NCBI RefSeq assembly: GCF_001411555.2
Contig: NC_049901.1
Span: 35,970,838-36,034,837 of the forward strand
Source of the DNA: Juglans regia
Taxonomy: Eukaryota > Streptophyta > Magnoliopsida > Fagales > Juglandaceae
Length of the DNA: 64,000 bases
Direction of reading: 5' to 3'
Part shown: positions 43,520-55,042 of the stretch, one piece after another
Numbering within the stretch: position 1 is the stretch's first letter
How the letters are laid out: each line of letters starts with the position of its first letter
Made by a program: the position numbers and the translations under genes
Notes under the pieces: model-generated
The model's input: only the letters and a program-made list of their open reading frames with translations
Database searches by the model: none
What the model was told of the DNA's origin: nothing

Positions 43520-44965
43520 TGGTATCAGCAGCCAAACACGATCTGGCTTTCTGTATTGCAACCTAACCCTCCTCTCATGGCAGACTCTGATGATCCGAAT
43601 ACTTCTGGCGACACGTCCAACCTCTCTGACTCTCTCCTTGAATTGACTACAAGGATGACTGAGGTTTTGAATAATGCTCGGACCCCGACCGTCACCACTG
43701 AAACCTCCGCTGCTCCGATTGGCATCAAGTTAGACGGCTCTAACTATGCACTTTGGTCCCAGGTTGTCGAGATGTATATCTCTGGCAAGGACAAACTGGG
43801 GTACATTAATGGTGACTTTCCTCAACCGTCATCTACTGATCCTTCCTTTCGCAAGTGGCGTACGGATAATGCCATTGTTAAAGGTTGGTTAATTACTTCC
43901 ATGGATCCATCTTTAATTGGCAATTTTATTCGCTTTCTTACGACACAAGAGGTTTGGGATTCCATTGCAACTACCTTTTTCGATAGTAGTGATACATCAC
44001 AGGTGTATGATCTTAAACGCCGTGTGACTAGACTTAAACAAGATGCGGGATCGCTGGAAAAATATTACACTGCATTGCAAGGTTTGTGGCGTGAAATTGA
44101 TTTTCGCCGACCGAATCCTATGGAATGTTCTATTAACATTCAGCACTATAACCGGATTGTCCAGGAAGATCGTGTTTATATTTTTTTGGATGGTCTTGAT
44201 GATCGGCTAGACAAAATACGTGCTGATGTTTAACAAATAAAACCATTTCCTACGGTTGAACAAGCCTATGCGCATGTGAGACGGGAGGCTATTCGACAAC
44301 AGGTCATGAATATTCATGACACCGATGGGCTCCAGGGGGCTGTCTTGGCTTCGAAGGCTCTCACGCTAAGCACCTTTGCCCATGGTAAAACTGCCAAGAA
44401 CCGAAATTCCATTTATGGGAAAAAATGCTCTCATTGTGGAAATCAGAAACACACACGTGAAACCTGCTTTAAGTTGCATGGGTACCCTGATTGGTGGCAT
44501 GATCTTCAATCCCGTAAACGTCCTGATGGCACCGGCACGAGTGGAAGTTCAGGCACAGCTGTTGTTGCTAGTGCAGAGCCGCATCTCTCCCTTATACCAT
44601 CGGATGCAATGTCCATGGATAATCCTCATAACTTCAACTCAGGTATCTCTGGCCTTGCTCTTTTTACATCCCATAGAGACACGGATTGTACTGCATGGCT
44701 TCTTGACTCGGGGGCAACGGACCATATGACTTTCGCTGCCTCAGACTTCTCTCAAACGTCTCTTCCACGACGTACTAGCATAGCTAATGCAAATGGTGTC
44801 CTCTCACCAGTCACTGGAGCTGGCTCTGTGACTTTATCCCCATCCCTTCACTTATCTAATACTTTACTTGTTCCATCTTTATCTCATAAATTGTTATCTG
44901 TAAGTCAGCTTACTGCAAACCGTGGATGTGTTGTACTGATTTATCCAAACTTTTGTCTTATCTAG
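43514..44965 (+). pseudogene. gag-pol: gag and protease of the young copia element
   Basis: The frame is open from 43514, with a likely true start at the ATG near 43578 ('MADSDDPNTSGDTSNLSDSL'). In-frame stops lie at 44231-44233 (TAA) and 44963-44965 (TAG). The gag part has the 'GIKLDGSNYALWSQVVEMYI' block and 'SIATTFFDSSDTSQVYDLKR', typical of plant copia gag (UBN2/retrotran_gag). A zinc knuckle 'CSHCGNQKHTRETCFKLHG' lies at about 44430-44485. Protease follows, with the active site 'AWLLDSGATDHMT' (about 44694-44732). Both stops sit where glutamine codons would be expected and fit single C to T changes. Confidence 0.88.
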
Positions 44966-45022
44966 GACATTCTCACCAAGGAGATAATTGGACGTGGTAC
45001 TAAGAGGGGGGGATTATACTAT

Positions 45023-47734
45023 GTGGATGACATGAGCACCAGCCAAGCCAATAACATGAATAATCTGCATACCAATAAAGCGACACTACTGTGGTTATGG
45101 CATCGACGTTTGGGACACCCATCTTTTCCTTATTTGAAGCATGTTTTACTTGATTTGTTTAAGAATTTACAGTCTTCTGATTTGAAATGTGACACTTGTA
45201 TTTTGGCTAAGAGCCATCGCGCTACTTATCCATTGAACTTGAATAAAAGTGCCACTCCATTTGCCTTAATTCACTCGGATGTATGGGGGCCCTCACCTGT
45301 TACTAATATGTCTGGTTTTCGTTGGTTTGTTATTTTTGTGGATGATTGTACCGGTATGACATGGCTCTACTTGCTGAAACACAAAGATGAAGTTCTTGGT
45401 GCTTTTGAAACGTTTCATGCTATGGTTGGGACTCAGTACGGTGCCACCATGAAGGTTCTTCGCTCTGATAATGGTGGTGAATATGTCAATAAGCATCTTC
45501 AAACTTATTTTTCCCAACACGGTTTAATTCATGAAACTTCATGCTCACAAACACCCCAACAGAATGGTGTCGCCGAGAGAAAGAATAGACACCTTCTAGA
45601 GACTGCCCGTGCTCTACTTCTTGGTGCTAATATGCCCAAACGATTTTGGACAGATGCCGTCTCAACCGCTGTCCATCTTCTCAACCAAATGCCATCCAAG
45701 GTTTTATCTTTTAAAACACCCCTCCAAACTCTTTCAAGTCATGTGTCCATCCCTACAGCGCTCATGCTTCCTCCTCGTATCTTTGGGTGTGTCACCTATG
45801 TCTATCTCCACAAAAACCAGCTCAGTAAACTTGATCCTTGTGCACGTCGGTGTGTTTTTCTGGGCTATGGTATCCATCAAAAAGGGTACCGTTGTTATGA
45901 TACTACTACACAGAAACTTTATGTCACTATGGACGTTCAGTTCTTGGAGACTGATATGTTTTTTCTATCTTCGGCACCTCGTTCTCCTCTTCAGAGGGAG
46001 ACACATAATGAAGAGTTCAATTGGTCCAGACATGAGGGACCGTGTGTTCATGAGGAGCAGAATCAGCATGAGAAGCAGCAGGATTATGATGGGCCAAGTG
46101 CAGAGCATGTTCCGAATGCAGACCACGTTCCGAATACAAAGATATTTCCGAGTACAGAGCAAGTTCTGAATGCAGAGTATATTCCGAACGCAGAGCATGT
46201 TCCGAATGAGCATGCAACATCTGGAACCGAGCCTATACATGAGATATTTCTGAACGAAGAGCATGTTCCGAATGAGCATGCAACATCTGGAACCGAGCCT
46301 ATACATGAGATATTTCCGAACGAAGAGCATGTTCCGAATGAGCATGCAACATCTGAAACCGAGCCTATACATGTTCCGAATGCAGAGCATGCAACGTCTG
46401 AAACTGAGTTTATATCCCCTCCCTCTGAAGTGCCAGCCGAATCATCTCCTGAGAATAATCCTGAGGTAAGTACTGTTAGTACATCCTTACGTATTGATGA
46501 TATAGATGCTTCTGTGGGATATGTTTTACCTCCCAGGTACAATCGAGGAAAACCACCTAATAGATATTCTCCAGAGATTGAAGACCGAAGGTCGAGGTAC
46601 CCAATTGCTAATTATGTGTCCACCAAGGAACTATCTGAACCTCTTAAGAAATTTGCACAGGAACTCTCCACTTGTCAGATTCCTACAAGTGTTCATGAGG
46701 CATTGGCAAATCCAAGATGGACCCGAGCTATAGAGGAAGAAATGGAGGCACTTCTAAAAAATGATACATGGACTCTTGTTCCATTACCTGAAGGAAAACA
46801 TACTATGGGATGCAAATGGGTGTTCTCCATTAAACACAAAGCAGATGGATCTATTGAGCGGTACAAAGCAAGACTGGTAGCAAAGGGATATACGCAGACA
46901 TATGGGGTTGATTATCAAGAGACCTTCTCACCAGTAGCCAAGTTAAATACAGTTAGAGTATTATTATCTCTTGCAGCAAATCTTGATTGGCCTTTGCATC
47001 AATTTGATGTGAAAAATGCTTTCCTCAATAGTGACCTCCAAGAAGAGGTGTATATGGATATTCCTCCAAGTTATACAGCATCTATAGATAATGGAGTGGT
47101 GTGTAAATTGCAGCGAGCATTGTACGGATTGAAGCAATCACCACGAGCATGGTTTGGAAGGTTTAGTGTGGCAATGAAGAAATATGGCTTTCAACAAAGT
47201 AACTCTGATCATACTTTGTTCTTAAAGCGTAAGTTGGGTAAAGTAACTACTTTGATTGTCTATGTAGATGACATGATTATTACAGGAGATGATGAAGAAG
47301 AGATCTCTCTACTTCAAAAGCAATTAGCAACTGAATTTGAGATGAAAAATCTGGGAGGACTCAAGTATTTCTTGGGAATCGAAGTTGCTAGGTCTAAGCA
47401 AGGTATATTTCTCTCTCAACGGAAATACATATTAGATTTGCTAACTGAAGTAGGGATGTTGGAGTGTAGGCCTGCAGACACCCCCATAGTTCAGAATCAC
47501 AAACTTGGAGAATACCCAGACCAAGTACCGACAGATAAAGGTAGATACCAAAGGTTAGTTGGTAAACTCATTTATCTCTCCCATACTCGTCCGGATATTG
47601 CATATGCTGTAAGTGTTGTAAGTCAGTTTATGCATAATCCAAGTAAAAGCCACATGGAAGCAGTGATTCGAATACTTCGATATTTAAAGTCATCTCCAGG
47701 CAAAAGGCTTATGTTCTCAAAACATAACAGTTAG
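45023..47734 (+). pseudogene. pol: Integrase and reverse transcriptase of the young copia element
   Basis: 903 codons in the same frame as gag. The integrase zinc-binding region is 'LWLWHRRLGHPSFPYLKHVL' plus 'CDTCILAKS'. The catalytic core begins 'LIHSDVWGPSPVTNMSGFRW' and has 'VDDCTGMTWLYLLKHKDEV', 'LRSDNGGEYVN' and 'NGVAERKNRHLLETARALL' (about residues 70-200). A low-complexity linker with 22-residue repeats lies at about residues 355-465. Reverse transcriptase follows with 'WVFSIKHKADGSIERYKARL', 'QFDVKNAFLN', 'ALYGLKQSPRAWF' and the catalytic 'YVDDMIITGDDEEE' (about residue 750). A TAG at 47732-47734 ends the frame just before RNase H. All catalytic acidic residues that I can identify in integrase and RT are kept. 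Confidence 0.92.
46100..46410. repeat. 66-bp (22-residue) coding tandem repeat in copia pol
   Basis: 'tccgaatgagcatgcaac' occurs at 46201, 46267 and 46333, giving an exact period of 66 bp. Each unit encodes 'VPNEHATS(G/E)TEPIHEIF' and a short acidic tail. Shorter 'EHVPNA'-type units precede it. The repeat sits in the variable linker between integrase and reverse transcriptase and keeps the frame. Confidence 0.9.
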
Positions 47735-48186
47735 TTGATGGTTTATGGATATACGGCTGCAGATTGGGCAGGTAATATCACTGATAGAAAGTCGACCTCG
47801 GGATATTTTACATTTGTGGGGGGGAATCTTGTAACTTGGAGAAGCAAGAAGCAAAAAGTGGAATGGCTAAAGGTCTTTGTGAACTCCTTTGGCTAAGAAG
47901 ACTACTTACTGAAATCGGTTTTGCCCCTAACTCTGAGATGGATCTCTTGTGTGACAATAAAGCTGCAATTGCAATTTCCCACAATCCCATTCAACATGAT
48001 CGTACTAAACATGTAGAGGTAGATCGACACTTCATCAAAGAGAATCTCGAAGCAAAAACAATTAGATTTCCATTTGTGAAGTCCGAAGATCAATTGGCGG
48101 ATGTTCTTACAAAAGCTGTATCGAGTAAGGATCTGTACAACTCACTTGACAAGTTGGGCATGCGAGACCTCTATGCATCAACTTGA
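47735..48186 (+). pseudogene. pol: RNase H of the young copia element
   Basis: It continues after the TAG with 'GYTAADWAGNITDRKSTSGY' and 'GGNLVTWRSKKQK'. About 30 bases carrying the usual 'S-A-E-A-E-Y' segment are then missing, with a frame change. The rest reads from 47836 as 'GMAKGLCELLWLRRLLTEIG', 'DNKAAIAISHNPIQHDRTKH' and 'EDQLADVLTKAVSS', stopping at 48184-48186. The deletion removes a catalytic glutamate region, so RNase H would not work. Confidence 0.88.
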
Positions 48187-48193
48187 GGGGGAG

Positions 48194-48402
48194 TGTTGGC
48201 GTGAGTTGGTATTGTAAATGATCAAGAGATTTTGTAAGGCATTTGAAATCTGTAACAATCCCGTAAATATGGGTGGTTAGCGTGAGTTTAGGAAACTGAT
48301 TTGTATAGAAAAGATTTGTTTAGGTTTTATTGTTTAAAATGATGTATATAACCTACGGGACAACACAAATAGAAATATATGGAATAAAAGAGATTTTTGA
48401 CG
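48194..48402 (+). mobile_element. 3' LTR of the young copia element
   Basis: 209 bp, identical to the 5' LTR except at four positions, including the final base (G for A). It is preceded by the polypurine tract 'cttgagggggag' and followed by the AGAAG duplication. Confidence 0.93.
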
Positions 48403-49403
48403 AGAAGCAGTAGCATGCAGCTTGTTTTTAGACCATTAATCTAATTAATTCACTAGATTGTTGATGTTAGTACCATGTTTTGATTGTTGATTCGTAAGTG
48501 TTGATTGTTGATGTTAGTGGTATGTTTTTGTTTTAATTTCAGGTTTATTGCTTGTTTTGGAGAATGTCTTCCTCTACTCCCTCATATTTTAGTCATAGTT
48601 GTCCTACTCCTACCGAGCCTACTCCAACCCTTAACCCTACGGACCCTAGTCCTAACCCCACGAAACTTTTTCCTACTCCCAACTCCACACAAAACAATAA
48701 ATTTGTTTCCATAGTTTGGTCTCAATTTACCAAACTTGTAACGCTCCGGTCTAGCGTGGGGTTAGAGAATTACTTCTTATCACTTAAACTCACATTCTAA
48801 CAATATATCTATAGACTCCAAATTCTAAATGACATAAAATTATTGATTCAAACCAGCTACCTTAACATAATCAACCTTCCAAAATACCAAATCATCAGAA
48901 CACGACAAAATTACTTAATAGAATTCACCACTACTCATAGAAACCTTATATACTTAATCCATTATACTTAAATCATCTCACACATGCTCCATAATCTTGA
49001 TCCTTAGCTGAAATATTCAAATTATCTAAAAAATATTGTGGAGATAATGGATGAGTTATCAATAACTCAGTAAGTAGAGAACATATACTAGTATGAAAAC
49101 ATGAGTATTTACAGAGTTTAGAATGCAAAACAAAGCACTTCTTATTTTCATAATGCAAAGTCAAAACATGTTATCAAAAATATCAGAGCGAAAGTTTAAA
49201 AATACTCATATTCAAAAATATCTTTTGACATAACATAATTGAACATTATCATCTTATCATATCATATCATATCAAAACAGAGATCATGTTTAATCTCCAT
49301 GGTAAAGTTGTGCATTCTGCGGAAAGTTAAGCAGAACATAAATCACCATGATACCAAAGCGATTGCACTCAGAATAAAGACCACTATTATATCCCGTGGT
49401 AGA

Positions 49404-49475
49404 GTCAGAGGTCACTATTATATCTTGTGACAAGGCCAAATGTCACTATTATATTCCGTGACAGGGCCAGATATC
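49404..49475. repeat. Short tandem repeat in the solo LTR
   Basis: Three imperfect copies of 'cactattatatcccgtg(g/a)(t/c)a(g/a)(a/g)g' spaced by about 33 bp between 49382 and 49470. Confidence 0.65.
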
Positions 49476-50629
49476 AAAGCAAAACATAATCAGAATCAAA
49501 AAGTCATGCCAAAAGTTTTTCAGATGCCACATCATATCAAAACAGAGTACTGAAATTCAGATTATTTCACATTTTCCAAAACAAATTCAGACCATCTTCA
49601 CGTCACATGTGAAAATTATCAAATTTTCATATTTGCTCATTTTTCTCAATTCAATAACAGAATGCCAAAAATAAGCTCATGGCTATACCAGTCATGCCAG
49701 AAAATATTTTATTCTTATATAGAATTTCATGAGCAATGCAAAACAAATAACTAAGGTCGTTTCAAATTTATTTTCATAACAAAACGTGCATATTTTCCAA
49801 AAATCAACCTGAGCCCATTTTATTTTTAAGCAAAGTCTAACATAGTTACCCTGCTTACTTGGACTTCTTAACTTTTTTTGAAATTTTTCACAATAGTACC
49901 GAATGAATATCAATCGCCACCTATACAATAAACATGTAACTTAAATCTCTAAGTAAACACATAATTTGATATTCAAGCCTAAAATACTAAAATAATATAT
50001 TTTTCTAAAAATATCTAAAAACTCCCGTAACCCTAAAATATCATCACTTCCCAATTTAACCTATTTTCACTTAATTCTCTTACTATTAAACTCTAAATTA
50101 TTTTGGTGAACTAAAGTGTATGGCTAACGTAAGTACTCAATTACAAGTAAGCTTATGTAAAATACATCTTCAACTTAATATTCTCTTAACGTAATTATAA
50201 CAAAATATATTATAGTTAACGGCAAAATGTCATTTAAAAAAACCATATACTTAATCAATTTGTTAACGAGTTAAAAACATTAAAATTTGATACTTACTAA
50301 TTACTTCTAAAATTCGTTAGTAAAAATATTAATACTAAATAATATAATTTATTTTCTTTATAAGTTCTTAAAACAAGCCCTCACCAAGTATAAAATCAAT
50401 ATTAGGCCTAATATTCAACCCGCCTATTGAAAGGGTGTTTTAGTAAAAGAATATAAAATGCATGGGCTAAGTCTGAAATTTATAAACAAAATTATGGAAC
50501 TACATATTCATGACTACCCCAAACCCAACTAGTGCTACGAAAAACCATACTCACTGAGGGAGATAGAGAGGCTCGACGGGGCAGTGTGCTGGGCGGAGTC
50601 CGGCAGTGGTGAGCTCGACGACTGGGCAC

Positions 50630-50633
<4 letters not shown>

Positions 50634-50677
<44 letters not shown>
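50634..50677. repeat. (GA)n microsatellite
   Basis: About 22 GA units inside the solo LTR. Confidence 0.9.
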
Positions 50678-53395
50678 GGTGAAAGAAGCAGTGGGGAGGA
50701 TAGGGTGGTGGCTTACCGGGAGCAAAGCGGCAGCTTGGGGTGGCATGTAGTGTCCGACGACACTTCCTGCGGAGGTGACAACGGTGTCTTGCTTCCTTTG
50801 GTAGTGCTCAAGGTGAAGAGCTGCGATGGGTTGGTGGATGCGGGGGTTGCTCTGCTTTTGTTGCTAAAAACAGGGTTCTTGGATTCTTGATTTTTGTTTG
50901 ACGTTTGCATGGTGGCTGAGTAGAGGAAAGAGGGTTGCGACTGGTGGCTAAAGAAGGCGACGTGGGCGGCTGGACAACGCGTGGGGTAGCTGCTAGTTGT
51001 TACCCTACAGGTTATTCCTAGACGTGGAATTTGGTTGCGGTGTGGGGTTGGGTTGACCTTTGCGTGGGAAAGTGATGGCTGCTAAGGGGTGGGAAAACAG
51101 TTGTGGAGGATTTTCATTGAAGGACTCAAGGCTACAGCAACCCTAGGTTGGAAAAGAAAAAGCAAGGTTTGCATGAAGTGCAGAACATGGGTACTCATAC
51201 ATGCTCTGACACCATGAACCCTAGAGATGACAAATGTGCAAGTGGAGGAAGCGGGCACAATGGAGTCGTGCATGCAGTGAAGTCTAGCATTTTTCATGAT
51301 GATGTGTATATTCTAGGTGGAAGGAAACGTGCATGGGGAACTAGGCATGATCTGTGAAGTGAAAACTTATAAGTATGTAGTGTTTACCGATAACCCTAAC
51401 GGGACAAACGTGTATGCAGTGTAATCGGACATGCCTGAGGGGCTGTGCATGAAGTGTATATATGTGTATATATAGAGAAAGGAAACCCTAGAAAGGATGA
51501 GAGGGAGGAACTGCATGAGAGGCGTCCATGCTATGGCTCTACATGATCTCAGGGCATGGGCTTTTGGCCCATTTGAAAAATTCGGCCCGCGTCTAGTAGT
51601 ACATAAAAATTAATAAGTGGGTTTTTTTCTGTGTTTTGGGCCTAAGGCCTATAAACAAAATACTCGTTAAAAATATCTCAAGTGGGCTCCTTACACATCT
51701 CAACCTTTGGAAAATAAAAAATTATAGAACGCAAATTTGTTTAGGTTTGGTGCTAGACCCGGGTGTTACAAAACTAAAAGGTGATAACCCAATAACCCTC
51801 AAGCAAAGTATAACCACTGTGGTAAACTATATGGATGTCAATATAGGAAATATGGTACATCACAATTAAAGTTGCACTTAGAAGAATAATGCAAAAAGAG
51901 TCCAATATTGAGATCCTTACAAGAGAATAGTCAATCTAGACTAGAGATTAGACTAAAAAAAATGGCTGATGAGAGTAGTGGGGGTTCTACGTTGAATGGG
52001 TATCTTAAGTATGACCCTAATGAGTGTAGAAGAAACTTAGCTCGTATGGTTATCATGGACAAGCTACCTTTTCAATTTGTGGAAGGGAGAGGGTTCCAAA
52101 AATATTCCAGTTGGAACCTAGGTTTAATATTTATTCTCACCACACTGTGACAAAGGATATTAAAAAAATTACCAAAAGGAGAATGATTTGTTGAGGGGCT
52201 AATTGGCAGGTTAAGTTGTTTGCCTCACTACAGATACTTGGACATATGTCCAAAATTTTAATTACATGTCTTTGTGCATTTCATTGATTGTGATTAGACA
52301 CTACATAAGAAAATTGTGAAGTTTTGTCAATTTTTTTATCACAAGGATGAGACGATTGAGAAAGTCTTGGAGGTTGTAATAAAGGAATGGAGGTTGGCAC
52401 GAGTTTTAACGGTTACAGTTGATAATACCTCGTCTAGCGATCTCGCACTGAGATATCTTAAAACCTATCTTAGAGAGGCGAATAAGACAATCTTGAGTGG
52501 TGATTGTTTGCATGATAGATGTGCTATACATATTTTGAATTTAATTGTGTCTGATGGCTTGAAAAATGTTGATGACTCGGTTGCATTAGTCAGAATGGCT
52601 GTGAGATTTGTGGGCATAATATTCAAGAATGGCCTTTATACTAATATTCCTACAAGATGGAACTCAACCTTCTTGATGTTGAAGGCGGCCTAAGAATATA
52701 AGGCAACTTTTGAATTAATGGGTGATGAAAACATCTAATATGTCATATATTTTGATAAGCACGGGGATTAAGAAAGCTTATTGATGAAGATTGGGAGGTA
52801 GTTGCTATTTTTGTAGATTTTTTAAGGCTTTTCTATGATGTGACATTAAAAATTTCTGGTTCTTTGTACCATACATCCAATGAGTTCACTTAATAAATAT
52901 GTAGGGTGAAAGAAGAATTGGATGAGATGTATATGAGTGAATATACTAGGACACGAGAGATGGCATTGATAATGAAGGTCAAATATGATAAGTATTGGGG
53001 AATTTAAGTAGGTAAAATCTTTTGTTATATTTAGCTGTTGTTCTTGAACCCCAGCTCAAGATTGATGGCATGATATATAGTTTGAGACTTGTGCACAGGG
53101 GTGCATGGGTTGAGCTTATTAGGGGCATGGTTAGAGACACTCTCAAGAAGTCGGAGTGGGGAAAAAACATAGATTGGTATGGGCCCAAAGCCTCTCACAG
53201 AACCCTCAACTAGTCCGTCAACCTACAGAAGCGAAGTCGGAGGTAGATCGATATTTAGCAAGGGATCTTCTCCCATATACGAAATGGTTTGATATATTAA
53301 CTTTGTGGAAGACCAATATCATGAAGTATCTCATTCTTGAAGAGATAGCCCGCAGTATTTGGGTTATCTCTATTAACACCGGATATTAGGCCGAC

Positions 53396-54960
53396 GAGAA
53401 GAAGTGTTGTGATCAGCCCTGATATGGTAATCGTTAATTTCATTTTATTATTTTGATTTATTTTATTTATATTCATTTCATCGGTAATAATTTTAAATTT
53501 AATTGTTGTATTCATACATGATACGACGTCTACCTCCGCTATAGTATAACTTCACCGTATTGGACCCGACCCACCATTGTCATTTGCCATAGGTTTGTAC
53601 AATTTTTATTGTCCCTTAATTTTTTTTCGTATTTATATAATTTTTTGTATCTAATTGTTTTTATAATCTTACTGTCATATGTACACCTCAAGCCTAAATC
53701 CTAATTCCAAGCTGAAATCCAAATGATATATTCTCAATGCCGCATCTTGATCCTCATCTCATCTTGGTTAGTGAGATTTTAATTTGTAATTTTTTCATTT
53801 CTAATGGTTGTTTGTAATTTTAACTTTTGTTTCTTGTTTATAATTCTAATTTATCTTCTTATTTAATTATCAATATTTCAGATTTTATGATCTCACGACT
53901 CACAGCAGACAACACTAAATTATATTTCCACCCTTCGCCACCTGTCCCAAATGTCAAAGTCAAAGTTCAAATAACTCACTTTTATCATTTATATTTAATT
54001 GTATTTAGATTTTACATATTTAGTTCTTTATAATGTTGATACAATGTCTCTTTTATGTTTGTAATTTTGTAATTATTTTCTCTTAATTTGTATTATTGTA
54101 ATAGTTTAGTTAGTATAGTTTTATTATAAATTGTATTATTGTAAATTGTAATAGATTAGGAGTTAGGACTTAGGGATATTAGTAGTACTTCATTTTTTCT
54201 TAATTTGTATTTTTTTATTATAAATTCAATGCATTTTTTATTGCTATTTAATTATTAAGCATTTTTTTTTTGTTTATTAATGAGCCATTTTGGGCCAGTA
54301 ACAGCTTTTGGGCTAATGGCCCATTTGAGAATGTGAGGGGGTGAACGAATAGGGTATTAGCTCCCACAACACGGGGGCGGGTGCCGGAGGTGAAAACTCC
54401 ACCCCTGTCCCATGCGGCGGCTGGGGGGGCAACCCTGCACCATAGGGCGAGGGTAACACTCCTACCATTGGAGGCCCTTTTTGAATAAATATTTTCATAT
54501 TTTATAAATATATGTTTTACATCATTCATTGAGGATTCTCTTTGAATGAGATCTGTTCTCTAAACTTCATAACAAATTGAAGCTTGCGAAAGATTTTTTA
54601 TTAAGACGATAACTTGAGTTATAAACTCGGCATAGTTCGCCGTTGTTTAAAGTCAACGTGGCCTTTTTCTGGAAAACGGCACCGTTTACAAGTTCGTATT
54701 CTTTTGAAAAAGTCTATTCTGCTGTCTTAAATGTATCCCTCAGTTTGATTGCTCGGCATTTTTTTTTTATTTAACGATGAAAAAAAAGTAATTTTAAGTG
54801 TATTAATATATATATATATATTTTTTAAATATTTAAATATATTAAAAAAAATAAAAATCTAAAAAGTGAAGTGCAGTAAACCGAGTGGACTCGTCAGAGT
54901 ATCCCGATTCTATTTTTTTTTTCCATTCTACGACCTAGGTGGTACAGAGGTCAGAGGGAG
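53396..54960. other. AT-rich intergenic sequence with a G-rich transposon-like segment
   Basis: This follows the hAT transposase and probably includes its 3' non-coding part, but I cannot find a terminal inverted repeat. At about 54285-54480 a G/C-rich stretch ('cacgggggcgggtgccgg', 'cccctgtcccatgcggcgg') resembles the subterminal zones of hAT elements. From 54540 on the sequence is AT-rich, with a MITE-like A/T stretch at 54770-54860, and it leads into the THO6 leader. Confidence 0.4.
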
Positions 54961-55042
54961 TGTACCGGAGCTTAGAAAGAGAAACGTCAAGGGCTCGAGA
55001 GTTTCGGAGAGTTGAAACAAAACGAACCAGTACAAGAGCACA

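Larger units (their letters stand above)
43311..48402 (+). mobile_element. Nearly intact, young Ty1/copia element
   Basis: Both LTRs are 209 bp (43311-43519 and 48194-48402) and differ at only 4 positions (1.9 percent). The flanking 5-bp duplication is AGAAG (43306-43310 and 48403-48407). A primer-binding site TGGTATCAGCAGCC starts at 43520, and the polypurine tract GAGGGGGAG precedes the 3' LTR. One reading frame encodes gag, protease, integrase and reverse transcriptase, broken by three stops. A small deletion/frameshift in RNase H follows. The small number of lesions and the low LTR divergence mark it as one of the most recent insertions in this window. Confidence 0.95.
48737..51770 (+). 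mobile_element. Solo LTR, TGTAACGCTCC...GGGTGTTACA, inside the hAT transposase
   Basis: 3034 bp flanked by the 5-bp duplication AAACT (48732-48736 and 51771-51775). No gag, pol, primer-binding site or polypurine tract is present, so it is a solo LTR left by LTR-LTR recombination. Its ends and layout match the longer element at 5247-10115. Plant Del/Tekay chromoviruses have such long LTRs. It interrupts the BED zinc-finger codons of the transposase. Confidence 0.82.
48564..53395 (+). pseudogene. hAT transposase pseudogene, split by a solo LTR
   Basis: N-terminal piece 48564-48736 begins 'MSSSTPSYFSHSCPTPTEPT' and runs to 'FVSIVWSQFTKL', the start of a BED zinc finger. The remaining BED finger ('HCGKLYGC' and 'GTSQLKLHLEE') follows the LTR at about 51796-51875, in a shifted frame. 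Next come 'NECRRNLARMVIMDKLPFQF' (about 52015-52080), the RNase H-like core with 'ITDTW.YVQNFNYM' and 'VTVDNTSSSDLALRYLK', 'CAIHILNLIVSDGL', 'NIPTRWNSTFLML' (52316-52693), a 'VKYDKYWG' block and the C-terminal dimerisation region 'SEVDRYLARDLLP' to 'DILTLWKTN.MKYLILEEIA' (53235-53375). Stops and frameshifts occur throughout. The transposase would once have mobilised hAT elements, possibly those found near MIR156 copy 3, but that link is untested. Confidence 0.85.

Noticed and set aside
45965..46542. Minus-strand reading frames of 67-152 codons
   Set aside because: They are antisense shadows of the repeated copia linker.
48973..50146. Regularly spaced short repeats as a CRISPR-like array
   Set aside because: The repeats are few and imperfect and lie inside a plant LTR. 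CRISPR arrays are not expected in a plant nuclear genome.
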